From TMED14 sp002167805 (GTDB taxonomy: Bacteria > Bacteroidota > Bacteroidia > Flavobacteriales > Schleiferiaceae), in contig CBFHHY010000010.1 of NCBI GenBank assembly GCA_965655795.1, positions 3,307 through 67,306 on the forward strand: a stretch of DNA of 64,000 bases, written 5' to 3'. Below the pieces are notes generated by a model. It saw only the letters and a list, made by a program, of their open reading frames with translations, did no database searches and was not told the origin of the DNA. The position numbers were made by a program, and so were the translations under genes. Within the stretch, counting starts at the first letter, position 1; every line of letters begins with the position of its first letter. This document shows positions 42,013 through 48,967 of the stretch, in pieces.

Positions 42013-44415
42013 TCAGAATTTTAATCTGTAGCTAAAACTAAAATTTCTTCCAGTATTTGTCCACCCTTCTTGAATGTCGGTGCCCAAACCATTGTCTACA
42101 GCCTCAATAAAACCCTGATAATCAAGAGCATTAAAACAATGAATTTGGAAATACCCTTTATCTCCCGTTTTAAAGCCGACTCTAAGGTCTAACTGACCAT
42201 ATGAGTCCAATTGAAACGGTTGCACCTTGTCTGCTTCATTCTCATAATCTGTGGGGTCATAAGAAGCATATAATCTGTCATTGTAGATATATGTTGCTCC
42301 AAAGTCAATAGCATCGGTAAATTGCCAAATAGCTCGTCCTCCAAATTGAGTTTGAGGCGCATCTCCAACTCTTAAACCGTCAGTATATGCGGTTGCAGTT
42401 GCCGTTATTGATTGATCAAAATCTGTGACGATTTGGAATTCGCCATCGCCAGTCCATGTCCAATCACCAAGAGATGCCATGGCTCCAAAGGAGATATTAT
42501 CTGTGGCTTTGCTCATAAGCTCCATTTCAAGGCCTCTATGGTGCGCCCCCAAGCCACTCATCAGAGCGCTAGTTTCATTGCCATCCGGTCCAGTAAATTC
42601 AGCTGATTCAATAGTTTTATCAAGCCAAACTGTGTTATATGCATTTACATTTAAAGAAGTTCTCTCTGTTTTGTATCCGTATCCTAATTCTACAGCTTGA
42701 ACCCTCTCATTAACTAGGTTCGTCGCGAGGGTATTTTGATAGTTTTGAAAAACAAATGTAAAGAATGGAGCTCTTGAATAGAGGCCCGCATTTATATACA
42801 AATTATTGTTTTCATCAATATTGTAGTTCGCCCCTAATTTAGCATTATACCCTGGTAAGGTGGCATTAGTTGAAGTCTGATCCTCGACGTTTAAATAATT
42901 ATAACGGTCAACCCTTGTGTAAGATGTTGAGGATAAGCTTCCAGTTGCATAAGCAGATAATCTGTCTTTTGAATACTCCAATTGAGCAAATACTCCGCCA
43001 TATCCAACTCTACCATCATTATCATAGGCGATACGGTTTGAAGCAGGAGTTTCAGCAAATACGTTCCAATATGAAGTAGAATTGGCATCAACAGTTCTTT
43101 GCTCAGCAGGCCGAGAGTCAACGGCGTATTTAAACGTCTCGTTATAGTATTGCGCACCAAGCAAGTCTCGCACCTCTCTAAAATGCTCTCCAACATAAAA
43201 ACGTGCATCAATTCCTGAAATCAACTTTAAATTATCATTAATCTCTAGACTGTATGTTGATAATGCGCCCACCCAGCTATGATTATTTACTGAATTTCTT
43301 ATGATTCCAGTTGCAGAACCATCCGATGACGCTTGATTCGCTGAACGTAAGCCATCAAAATCATAATAACCCTGCCTATCGCCAGCTCCGTTTCCAAACC
43401 TTTCAGCTCCGTCTCCTAGATCTCCTGTTCCACCACCATGGCCAAAAGAAAAATATGCTGAAGTACTTAATTTAGATTTACTATCTATGTCCCAATAGTG
43501 ATTTAACGCAAATTGTGGCTTATGATAATAATTGTTTTCATAGCTTAACTCTCTGTATGAACCGTTCTCGGTAATATAGCCAAGGTCTTTATTATATCTT
43601 CCTCCATAGCGTGCTACATCATCTCGAGTAAGTTTTGTATCTCTCTGCCCATGTTCTTGAGGGGCGCCAATTCCTGTAAATACAAGACGATGGTTTTTGG
43701 CGAGCTCCTTAGAATAAGAGAAAAAATACGAATACGCTCTAACATATGTTCCCTCAGCCCATGCTCGACCTTGCGTTGTTGATAGTACAACGGATATAGC
43801 AGAATTATTAGCTAGTCTTCCCGAATTATATCCTATTAAAGTTTTAAACTTCCCATAATCGGTCGCAGAAAACTCAGCAAAGGTTGATTGCGGAGCAGAA
43901 GTAGATTTTGTAATCATATTCATGGTTCCTCCAATAGCATTAATTGCTAATCTAGAGGCTCCTAAACCTCTTTGCACCTGAATCGACTCAACGGCATCTC
44001 CAAGGCCTGCCCAATTCGACCAGTAAACTTTACCATTTTCCATATCGTTCACAGGAACTCCATTAATAAGAACAGCAATGTTTTGTTGATCAAACCCACG
44101 AACATTAATACGCGCATCCCCGACACCACCACCTTGTTTCGTGGAGTATACTCCAGGGGTCATTTTTAAGACCTCAGGAAGTTCTTGAGAGCCTAATTGT
44201 TCGTTAATGGTTTTATTATCTACAGTTGAAAACGCAACAGGTGTTTTCCTGCCCACAGCAAAAGATGAAATAATCTTAATTTCATCCAGCTCTGTGTATA
44301 ATGAATCGATTTTTTTCATGGCATCGAGATCTGATGTTTGCGCGAAAGCCGAAAAGCTTAAAGCCCCAAAAACACCAAGGGTAAATTGTTTTAAAAACGT
44401 CGAGTTTTGTTTCAT
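42013..44415 (-). CDS. TonB-dependent outer-membrane receptor
   Basis: An outer-membrane barrel for TonB-driven uptake; substrate unknown. A signal peptide ends near residue 25 (SAFAQ). DEIKIISSFAVGRKTPVAFS is the TonB-box/plug entrance, the plug spans about 40-160 with LPEVLKMTPGVYSTKQ, INVRGFDQQNIAVLINGVPV and IQVQRGLGASRL, and the 22-strand barrel fills the rest, ending in a C-terminal Phe (FSYRLKF). It has no N-terminal carboxypeptidase-like domain and no SusD partner, so a siderophore or other small ligand is possible. Two GTTAA motifs 11 bp apart lie 75-90 nt upstream (44490-44505). Confidence 0.93.
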   Translation of the reverse strand: MKQNSTFLKQFTLGVFGALSFSAFAQTSDLDAMKKIDSLYTELDEIKIISSFAVGRKTPVAFSTVDNKTINEQLGSQELPEVLKMTPGVYSTKQGGGVGDARINVRGFDQQNIAVLINGVPVNDMENGKVYWSNWAGLGDAVESIQVQRGLGASRLAINAIGGTMNMITKSTSAPQSTFAEFSATDYGKFKTLIGYNSGRLANNSAISVVLSTTQGRAWAEGTYVRAYSYFFSYSKELAKNHRLVFTGIGAPQEHGQRDTKLTRDDVARYGGRYNKDLGYITENGSYRELSYENNYYHKPQFALNHYWDIDSKSKLSTSAYFSFGHGGGTGDLGDGAERFGNGAGDRQGYYDFDGLRSANQASSDGSATGIIRNSVNNHSWVGALSTYSLEINDNLKLISGIDARFYVGEHFREVRDLLGAQYYNETFKYAVDSRPAEQRTVDANSTSYWNVFAETPASNRIAYDNDGRVGYGGVFAQLEYSKDRLSAYATGSLSSTSYTRVDRYNYLNVEDQTSTNATLPGYNAKLGANYNIDENNNLYINAGLYSRAPFFTFVFQNYQNTLATNLVNERVQAVELGYGYKTERTSLNVNAYNTVWLDKTIESAEFTGPDGNETSALMSGLGAHHRGLEMELMSKATDNISFGAMASLGDWTWTGDGEFQIVTDFDQSITATATAYTDGLRVGDAPQTQFGGRAIWQFTDAIDFGATYIYNDRLYASYDPTDYENEADKVQPFQLDSYGQLDLRVGFKTGDKGYFQIHCFNALDYQGFIEAVDNGLGTDIQEGWTNTGRNFSFSYRLKF

Positions 44416-44525
44416 AACTTATTGAGTTAGTTAATAGATGATTACCGCACAAATAAAACACAAAAGATTGAACCCTTTATTTCCAAATCGTTAAGAAAAG
44501 GTTAAATAAAGGTGAAAGTGAACAA

Positions 44526-44885
44526 TTAATACCAACCTTCTAAATCTCTCCTATCGCGCTTAGTTGGCCTTCCTAATCCTTTATTATTGTTAGTTTTTAA
44601 AGCTAAATCCAGTATTTTTTTCTTCTCCAATTCTTCATCAGGTGTTGTGATTTTTATAAAGTTTTCAAGAAGAGCATTTCCCAATCTAGATTTTGGGAAA
44701 TCTAAAACTACAAATCTTGAATAATAGCCTTTATGTTTAATTTTTATCGTGTCTCCTATTTTTAGATTTCGACTTGACTTAATAACCAAATTGTCAATAG
44801 TCACTCGGCCTGATTTAATATCCGTGGATGCTAAACTTCGAGTTTTATATAACCTTACAAACCACAAAAAACTATCAGCACGCAT
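44526..44885 (-). CDS. hslR: S4-domain RNA-binding protein, Hsp15 family
   Basis: Hsp15-type proteins rescue stalled 50S subunits carrying peptidyl-tRNA. The 119 residues start with MRADSFLWFVRLYKTRSLA, the S4 fold entry, followed by IKSGRVTIDN and IGDTIKIKHKG. The C-terminal GRPTKRDRRDLEG is diagnostic for the family. It lies 8 nt after the PfkB kinase gene and is probably cotranscribed. Confidence 0.92.
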   Translation of the reverse strand: MRADSFLWFVRLYKTRSLASTDIKSGRVTIDNLVIKSSRNLKIGDTIKIKHKGYYSRFVVLDFPKSRLGNALLENFIKITTPDEELEKKKILDLALKTNNNKGLGRPTKRDRRDLEGWY

Positions 44886-44893
44886 GAAGTATT

Positions 44894-45808
44894 TTAGCTT
44901 AAGTCTGTTAGGCTTAAAAGTTCGTTTTTTCGACTTTCGATCACTTCAGTACTCAAGTCTTCTAAGCCTTCTGGGCCAAATTTTTGAACGCAAAAAGAAG
45001 CCATTGTCGAGGCGTAAACCAATGCTCTTTTTATATTGGAAAAAGAAATATCATCTGTTTGAGATAGGTATCCCATAAGTCCACCAGCAAATGTATCTCC
45101 CGCTCCGGTTGGGTCTAATACCTCTTGAAGCGGAAGAGCTGGAGTGAAAAAGATTTCTTGCTCTTTGCCAAATAACAAAGCCCCATGCTCTCCTTTTTTT
45201 ATTATCAGGGTGCTTGGCCCCATCGTTTTGATTTTTTCTGCTGCCTCTATTAAATTATTTTCTTCAGAAAGCTGTCTAGCCTCTTCATCATTAATTGTCA
45301 ATAGATCGACTCTTTTTAACATTTTCTTGAGATCATCCATCGTTGCATCCATCCAAAGATTCATGGTGTCCATCACAATTAACTTTGGCCTTTGTGTTAA
45401 CTGTTCTAAGACCATTAATTGTATCGAGGGGACTAAATTCCCTAACATTAAATACTTACAATCCTTATAATTCTCTGGGATAAGGGGATCAAAACTTTCT
45501 AAAACGTTTAACTGGGTTTCTAGAGTATCTCTACTATTCATATCATTATGATACTTCCCCTTCCAAAAAAAAGTTTTTCCTTCCTTTATGATTTGAAGGC
45601 CCTCGATGTCAATATTTTTTTCTTTCAGTAATTCAATGTCAGCCTCTGGGAAATCTCCCCCAACTACGGAAACCAGATTTACCTTATCTACAAAATAGCC
45701 AGCAGAAATACCAATGTATGTTGCTGATCCACCAAGTATGGATTCGCGAACTCCAAAAGGAGTTTCTAAACCATCAAACGCCACAGTACCGACAACAAGT
45801 AAGCTCAT
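44894..45808 (-). CDS. PfkB-family carbohydrate/nucleoside kinase
   Basis: A cytosolic ribokinase-fold kinase. LGGSATYIGISAGYF near the N-terminus is the substrate-binding GG motif, and DPTGAGDTFAGGLMGYL near residue 235 has the catalytic Asp and anion hole. The 304 residues are typical. Sequences of this type (LLVVGTVAFDGLETPFG) are widespread in Bacteroidota with unassigned substrate; adenosine or a simple sugar are options. It diverges from tRNA-Asn with overlapping promoters. Confidence 0.87.
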   Translation of the reverse strand: MSLLVVGTVAFDGLETPFGVRESILGGSATYIGISAGYFVDKVNLVSVVGGDFPEADIELLKEKNIDIEGLQIIKEGKTFFWKGKYHNDMNSRDTLETQLNVLESFDPLIPENYKDCKYLMLGNLVPSIQLMVLEQLTQRPKLIVMDTMNLWMDATMDDLKKMLKRVDLLTINDEEARQLSEENNLIEAAEKIKTMGPSTLIIKKGEHGALLFGKEQEIFFTPALPLQEVLDPTGAGDTFAGGLMGYLSQTDDISFSNIKRALVYASTMASFCVQKFGPEGLEDLSTEVIESRKNELLSLTDLS

Positions 45809-45835
45809 ATTCTTTTATTTTTTTTATGATCGGTA

Positions 45836-45849
45836 CAAATATACCTTTG
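45836..45849. promoter_or_regulatory. Overlapping divergent -7 boxes: PfkB kinase and tRNA-Asn
   Basis: On the plus strand TACCTTTG (45842-45849) faces tRNA-Asn, 54 nt downstream. On the minus strand TATATTTG (45843-45836) faces the kinase gene, 27 nt before its ATG. Both fully match TAnnTTTG and share two bases, so polymerase binding should be mutually exclusive. Neither has an obvious TTG -33. Confidence 0.5.
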
Positions 45850-45903
45850 CAGCTTGTAGTAATATGAGTCTATTCGTATTATTGCACCCCTTAAAAGAAA
45901 AAT

Positions 45904-45977
45904 TCCTCCTTAGCTCAGTTGGTTAGAGCATCTGACTGTTAATCAGAGGGTCCTTGGTTCGAGCCCAAGAGGAGGAG
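45904..45977 (+). tRNA. tRNA-Asn (anticodon GTT)
   Basis: Full cloverleaf: acceptor TCCTCCT/AGGAGGA, D-arm GCTC/GAGC, anticodon stem TCTGA/TCAGA with loop CTGTTAA (GTT at 45938-45940), variable loop GGGTC, T-arm CTTGG/CCAAG with TTCGAGC loop, discriminator G. The 3' CCA is not encoded. A terminator follows 14 nt later, so it is a single tRNA unit. Confidence 0.96.
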
Positions 45978-45991
45978 CAACTTATAATGAT

Positions 45992-46024
45992 AAAACCGTT
46001 ATACTATAGTGTAGCGGTTTTTTT
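45992..46024 (+). terminator. Terminator after tRNA-Asn
   Basis: AAAACCG (45992-45998) pairs with CGGTTTT (46015-46021); the stem continues inward to a TATA loop, giving about 13 pairs, and is followed by T residues. It overlaps the stop of the convergent lipoprotein gene and may work in both directions. Confidence 0.85.
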
Positions 46025-46376
46025 ATTTATTGTCGATATATCTCATCCCTTCAACACCCTTGCTAAGGATCACATCAACCTTCACTTCTGATCCATTTTC
46101 ATTTTCAAAATAAACAGTTTCATCTTTGCTGATATATACTTTAGTTCTTCCTTTAGGTGCTAATCCGAAACTTTGAGTTACTTCTCCTGACTTTTTATCT
46201 ACAGCCTTAACTATAACTGTCAAATTTGAACGGTTGATTAACTCAGCAGTGTAATTCTTGTCATTAAATTCGCCTAATAAGAATGTTTGATTGGCAGGAA
46301 TAGTTAATCCTGATTTAAAGGTCGAACAAGAGTTTAGAGTTAGAAGGATGGCAAATGCAAAAAATAATTTTCTCAT
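46023..46376 (-). CDS. Small hypothetical lipoprotein
   Basis: I do not recognise a family. The 117 residues start with a lipoprotein signal (LLTLNSC, Cys17), so the product should sit in the envelope. The mature part is beta-rich (YTAELINRSNLTVIVKAVD, RTKVYISKDETVYFENENG), suggesting a small Ig-like or beta-sandwich domain with alternating charged residues. It is a lone gene; a 420-nt gap with a candidate small RNA lies upstream. Confidence 0.72.
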   Translation of the reverse strand: MRKLFFAFAILLTLNSCSTFKSGLTIPANQTFLLGEFNDKNYTAELINRSNLTVIVKAVDKKSGEVTQSFGLAPKGRTKVYISKDETVYFENENGSEVKVDVILSKGVEGMRYIDNK

Positions 46377-46448
46377 ATCATTTTTTTTATAGACAAATCT
46401 TCTTGTCCTTTGTTACATCGTAACGAATAAAAAATACATTTTGTTTTA

Positions 46449-46518
46449 TTCATGCTGCAACTTTGAATAACAGGGGGAGCCATATTAGACAGGAGGTCAT
46501 TTTTGACCTCCTTTTTAT
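46449..46518 (+). ncRNA. Candidate small RNA / repeat element copy A
   Basis: TTG (46410-46412), 22 nt, then TACATTTT (46435-46442) could start a transcript near 46449. It would contain GCTGCAACT (46454-46462) and GGGGGAGCC (46473-46481) and end in a terminator, AGGAGGTCA (46491-46499) pairing with TGACCTCCT (46504-46512) plus T-run. The block from 46454 on is repeated with about three-quarters identity at 51957-52023. Whether it is a true RNA gene or a dispersed terminator element is open. Confidence 0.4.
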
Positions 46519-46714
46519 ATTTATTACTTTTTAAAACATTGGTTGACATCATAATAGCCTTAATCGCTGGATGAAAATGTGGTTGCAACTCTCTAAAATC
46601 AAAATTCTTAATTTTTGTTAAAGAAACCGCCAGTATTAACTGAAAAAAATTTGTTTTTCGAAAAGTGGAAATCTTGTACTGTTTTATTGAATTAAAACAG
46701 ATAAATAGCCCAAA

Positions 46715-46774
46715 TGTTAATTTAATGTAAACTTTATGTTAATATATGTTAATTTTTTGTTAACTTTGAGTTAA
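46715..46774. promoter_or_regulatory. Six-unit TGTTAA array with 10-11 bp period
   Basis: TGTTAA at 46715, TGTAAA at 46726, TGTTAA at 46737, 46747 and 46758, and AGTTAA at 46769. Intervals are 11, 11, 10, 11 and 11 bp, so all units face the same side of the helix. A TAACTTTG -7 box (46761-46768) lies between the last two units, 28 nt before the ATG at 46797, and has no TTG -33. PhoB/OmpR-type response regulators bind direct repeats at this spacing (Bacillus PhoP repeats are TTAACA-like, the reverse complement), so a PhoB-like regulator is a reasonable inference. Confidence 0.65.
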
Positions 46775-46796
46775 TTATAACATAATTTTAAAAGCT

Positions 46797-47252
46797 ATGA
46801 GGGCAATATTATTTTTACTTTTAACCACATTTAGTGCGAGTTTTTTAGCGGTAAATGCTCAGACTATTCCTGTAAAATACAGACCTGATTTATCCCTCAC
46901 TTCTAGATTAAACTATTCAAATCCAACCACACTTAACTTCTCATCAGAACAAACATCGTATTATCAAATTACAGACAACCTCATAAAGGTTATTGATCCA
47001 TCTGGAAATTTTTATCATGTCGACTCAAGGGGCATTCGTCATGGGGAATTTGAACTAACACAAAGCATCGACAGAATGACTAATGTTACAGTTAAAGGGC
47101 AAATGAATAATGGCAAATATATCGGTAAAGTGTTTCATCTCTTAAATTGTCAATTAGCTCTCATCCGAGTTTACGATCAAAATGGAAATCTGACCAAGAC
47201 TACACGCATCCATGATATGAATGCCATAAGCAAATCTGTAGCACAGAAATAG
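46797..47252 (+). CDS. Hypothetical secreted protein
   Basis: I do not recognise a family. The 151 residues begin with a cleavable signal peptide (LLLTTFSASFLAVNAQ, cleavage near 21-22), so the product is periplasmic or secreted. The mature part is short strands (YYQITDNLIKVIDPSGNFYHVD, NGKYIGKVF) ending in NLTKTTRIHD. No lipobox and no C-terminal sorting domain. Its control region carries the six-unit TGTTAA array plus TAACATAATTTTA just before the start, which it shares with the beta-helix lipoprotein downstream; the two may belong to one regulon. Confidence 0.72.
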   Translation: MRAILFLLLTTFSASFLAVNAQTIPVKYRPDLSLTSRLNYSNPTTLNFSSEQTSYYQITDNLIKVIDPSGNFYHVDSRGIRHGEFELTQSIDRMTNVTVKGQMNNGKYIGKVFHLLNCQLALIRVYDQNGNLTKTTRIHDMNAISKSVAQK

Positions 47253-47403
47253 TCGGTAGCTTACGGTATTCTTTACTCATTTCATATTTATATCCCTTCA
47301 AAATTTCTCGTAGTTCGGAATAGTCCTTTCCTGCAACAAACTTGGCATCCAATTCTTCAATCATAAAATTGAAGGTGCTTACATAAGTTTTGTCATTATT
47401 CAT
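47200..47403 (-). CDS. Possible small minus-strand ORF
   Basis: A 67-codon frame with protein-like, charged amphipathic sequence (EELDAKFVAGKDYSELREIL, YEMSKEYRKL). It overlaps the end of the secreted-protein gene by 53 nt on the other strand and has no recognised promoter. It may be a real small gene, a remnant, or chance. Confidence 0.22.
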   Translation of the reverse strand: MNNDKTYVSTFNFMIEELDAKFVAGKDYSELREILKGYKYEMSKEYRKLPTISVLQICLWHSYHGCV

Positions 47404-47437
47404 TAAGCCATCTTTTCGAAGTTGAAATACTAAAAAA

Positions 47438-47510
47438 CTTATGGCTGTTAGCTTTACCTTATATTGTTCAAAGTCAGCAGTAAAGTCTTTGTAAATCTAA
47501 CAGCCATAAG
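47438..47510. repeat. 73-nt element bounded by a perfect 14-bp inverted repeat
   Basis: CTTATGGCTGTTAG (47438-47451) is exactly inverted at 47497-47510. Inside, CTTTAC (47452-47457) is inverted as GTAAAG (47480-47485). The whole can fold into a long two-part hairpin. There is no T-run, so it is not a simple terminator. It could be a minute mobile-element remnant or a structured RNA. Confidence 0.55.
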
Positions 47511-47559
47511 GCTTAAAGTACTTAGGGTACAGATTTTCATACTCCGAATTATCATTCTA

Positions 47560-47613
47560 TTAACATAACTGTAACATAATGTTAATTCTAACATAATGTT
47601 CTCTTAATGTCAA
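47560..47613. promoter_or_regulatory. TAACAT/ATGTTA operator cluster upstream of beta-helix lipoprotein
   Basis: TTAACA at 47560, GTAACA at 47571, TGTTAA at 47580, CTAACA at 47588, TGTTCT at 47597 and TGTCAA at 47608. Two near-identical palindromes, TAACATAATGTTA (47572-47584) and TAACATAATGTTC (47589-47601), lie 17 bp apart; the outer half-sites are each 11 bp away. A 12/13 match to the palindrome lies just before the gene at 46797. TAGGTTCG (47619-47626) is a -7-like box 45 nt before the ATG. Confidence 0.55.
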
Positions 47614-47671
47614 CCATCTAGGTTCGCAGAGTGATTATCATTTAACCAAATAACAACTAAAAAAAACAACA

Positions 47672-48853
47672 ATGAAAGCACGAAATATTTTTCTCACTTT
47701 ATCTTTATCAATCTTCGCATTGACTTCATGCGATACAACTGAACCAGTAGATCCCGTAGATCCCACACCTGGTCCGGCACTTGTAGTAGTCAATTCGAAT
47801 GTAACTTCAAATACAACTTGGTACTCTGACACAACTTATCAATTGGGTTCTCGTGTTTCAGTTGAATCTGGAGCAACCTTAACCATTCAGCCTGGAACAG
47901 TCATCAAAGGTGAAGCTGGAGCCGGTGCAAATGCAACCGCATTGGTAGTTGCAAGAGGAGCAAAATTAATGGCACAGGGAACGGCCTCAGCTCCAATTAT
48001 TTTCACATCAGTTGCTGATGAGTTAACTCCTGATGATGTTGCATCTGGAAATTTTGCGAGTCCAAATTTAGATCCTACCATTAATGGTCTATGGGGAGGT
48101 GTTATAATCTTAGGGAATGCCAAAATCTCAGCATCTAATAGTGCTGGAGATGTCTCTGAGGTTCAAATTGAAGGTATTCCTACATCAGACGCTAATGGTC
48201 TTTATGGAGGAACTGATGATGCTGATAATTCAGGAACACTTCAATACATTTCAATACGTCATGGTGGAACTAATATCGGGGCAGGAAACGAAATTAATGG
48301 TTTAACCATGGGTGGCGTTGGAACTGGAACCGTTATTGAAAATATCGAAGTCGTGGCAAACCAAGATGATGGTTTAGAATGTTTTGGTGGAACTGTTGAC
48401 TTAACTAATGTAGTTTCATGGAATGTTGGAGATGATGGTTTTGACACAGATCAATCATGGGCAGGTACTCTTGATAATTTTGTTATCATAAGCCCTGACG
48501 GACACTGCTTTGAATTAGATGGTCCAGAAGGAAGTTATGAGGCAGGGCATACAATTAAAAATGGCCATGTCATTGCAAATGGAGACAACAATTCTGGTGA
48601 TTTGATTAACGTTGATGAAAATTCAAGAGTTGCTTTGCAAGATATTTATATCATGGATATCGAGCCTGGACAGCAAATCAACAGAGTTACTGCTCCAGCT
48701 GTTACATTTACAGGAATTGTTTTGGACGTCGATACAGTGGATAATTATGTGAATGGCACTGTACCAGCAGGAGTAACTGCAGGGCAAACTCCTAAGGCAG
48801 ACATTAGCGTTTTCTCATGGACTTGGGCTTCTTCATACGGAGTGATTAAGTGA
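47672..48853 (+). CDS. Right-handed beta-helix-type lipoprotein paired with TonB receptor
   Basis: A 393-residue surface or periplasmic lipoprotein (lipobox ALTSC, Cys20) followed by an Asp/Pro linker (EPVDPVDPTPGP). The body has repeating short strands with Gly, Asn and Asp turns (VESGATLTIQPGTVIKGE, GLWGGVIILGNA, LQYISIRHGG, VVSWNVGDDGFD), as in a right-handed beta-helix. Such proteins are often encoded next to a TonB receptor in Bacteroidota and may serve as its ligand-capture partner, much like SusD for SusC; that role is inferred. The receptor starts 114 nt downstream after a hairpin. Control by the TAACAT cluster upstream is likely. Confidence 0.82.
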   Translation: MKARNIFLTLSLSIFALTSCDTTEPVDPVDPTPGPALVVVNSNVTSNTTWYSDTTYQLGSRVSVESGATLTIQPGTVIKGEAGAGANATALVVARGAKLMAQGTASAPIIFTSVADELTPDDVASGNFASPNLDPTINGLWGGVIILGNAKISASNSAGDVSEVQIEGIPTSDANGLYGGTDDADNSGTLQYISIRHGGTNIGAGNEINGLTMGGVGTGTVIENIEVVANQDDGLECFGGTVDLTNVVSWNVGDDGFDTDQSWAGTLDNFVIISPDGHCFELDGPEGSYEAGHTIKNGHVIANGDNNSGDLINVDENSRVALQDIYIMDIEPGQQINRVTAPAVTFTGIVLDVDTVDNYVNGTVPAGVTAGQTPKADISVFSWTWASSYGVIK

Positions 48854-48909
48854 ACCTAAACACCTAATCAACCCCTAGTTGTTATTTATTGAATGTTAGT
48901 AAATAACCA

Positions 48910-48947
48910 CCCCCCCTCAGAGCATTTCTGAGGGGGGGTATTATTTT
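48910..48947 (+). terminator. Strong intercistronic hairpin between beta-helix lipoprotein and TonB receptor
   Basis: Seven C plus TCAG (48910-48920) pairs with CTGAG plus six further G (48928-48938), an 11-bp GC-rich stem with a 7-nt loop, followed by an imperfect T-rich tail (TATTATTTT). It probably ends or weakens transcription, so the lipoprotein would be made in excess over the receptor. No separate receptor promoter was found. Confidence 0.75.
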
Positions 48948-48967
48948 ATACCGCTCAAAATTTCCAA

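Larger units (their letters stand above)
46377..46796. other. 420-nt intergenic region with small-RNA-like element and phased TGTTAA array
   Basis: No convincing protein gene. From left to right it holds a possible promoter (TTG 46410, TACATTTT 46435), a repeat element ending in a terminator (46454-46518), and the TGTTAA array and -7 box that lead into the secreted-protein gene at 46797. Confidence 0.6.
47253..47671. other. 419-nt intergenic region with inverted repeat and operator cluster
   Basis: Apart from the doubtful minus-strand frame, no gene is seen. It contains a 14-bp perfect inverted repeat (47438-47510) and a dense cluster of TAACA/TGTTA motifs (47560-47613) ahead of the beta-helix lipoprotein gene. 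Confidence 0.6.

Noticed and set aside
42891..43211. Minus-strand 106-codon frame inside the TonB receptor gene
   Set aside because: It is a frame-shifted shadow of the receptor, whose own frame is intact and carries all family motifs.
46373..46588. Minus-strand frame of 71 codons upstream of the small lipoprotein
   Set aside because: It spans the terminator hairpin and the repeat element and has no protein-like pattern; the repeat explains the region better.
46715..46774. TGTTAA array as a CRISPR or tandem-repeat array
   Set aside because: Units are only 6 bp with a 10-11 bp period; no 25-40 bp repeats or spacers and no cas genes.
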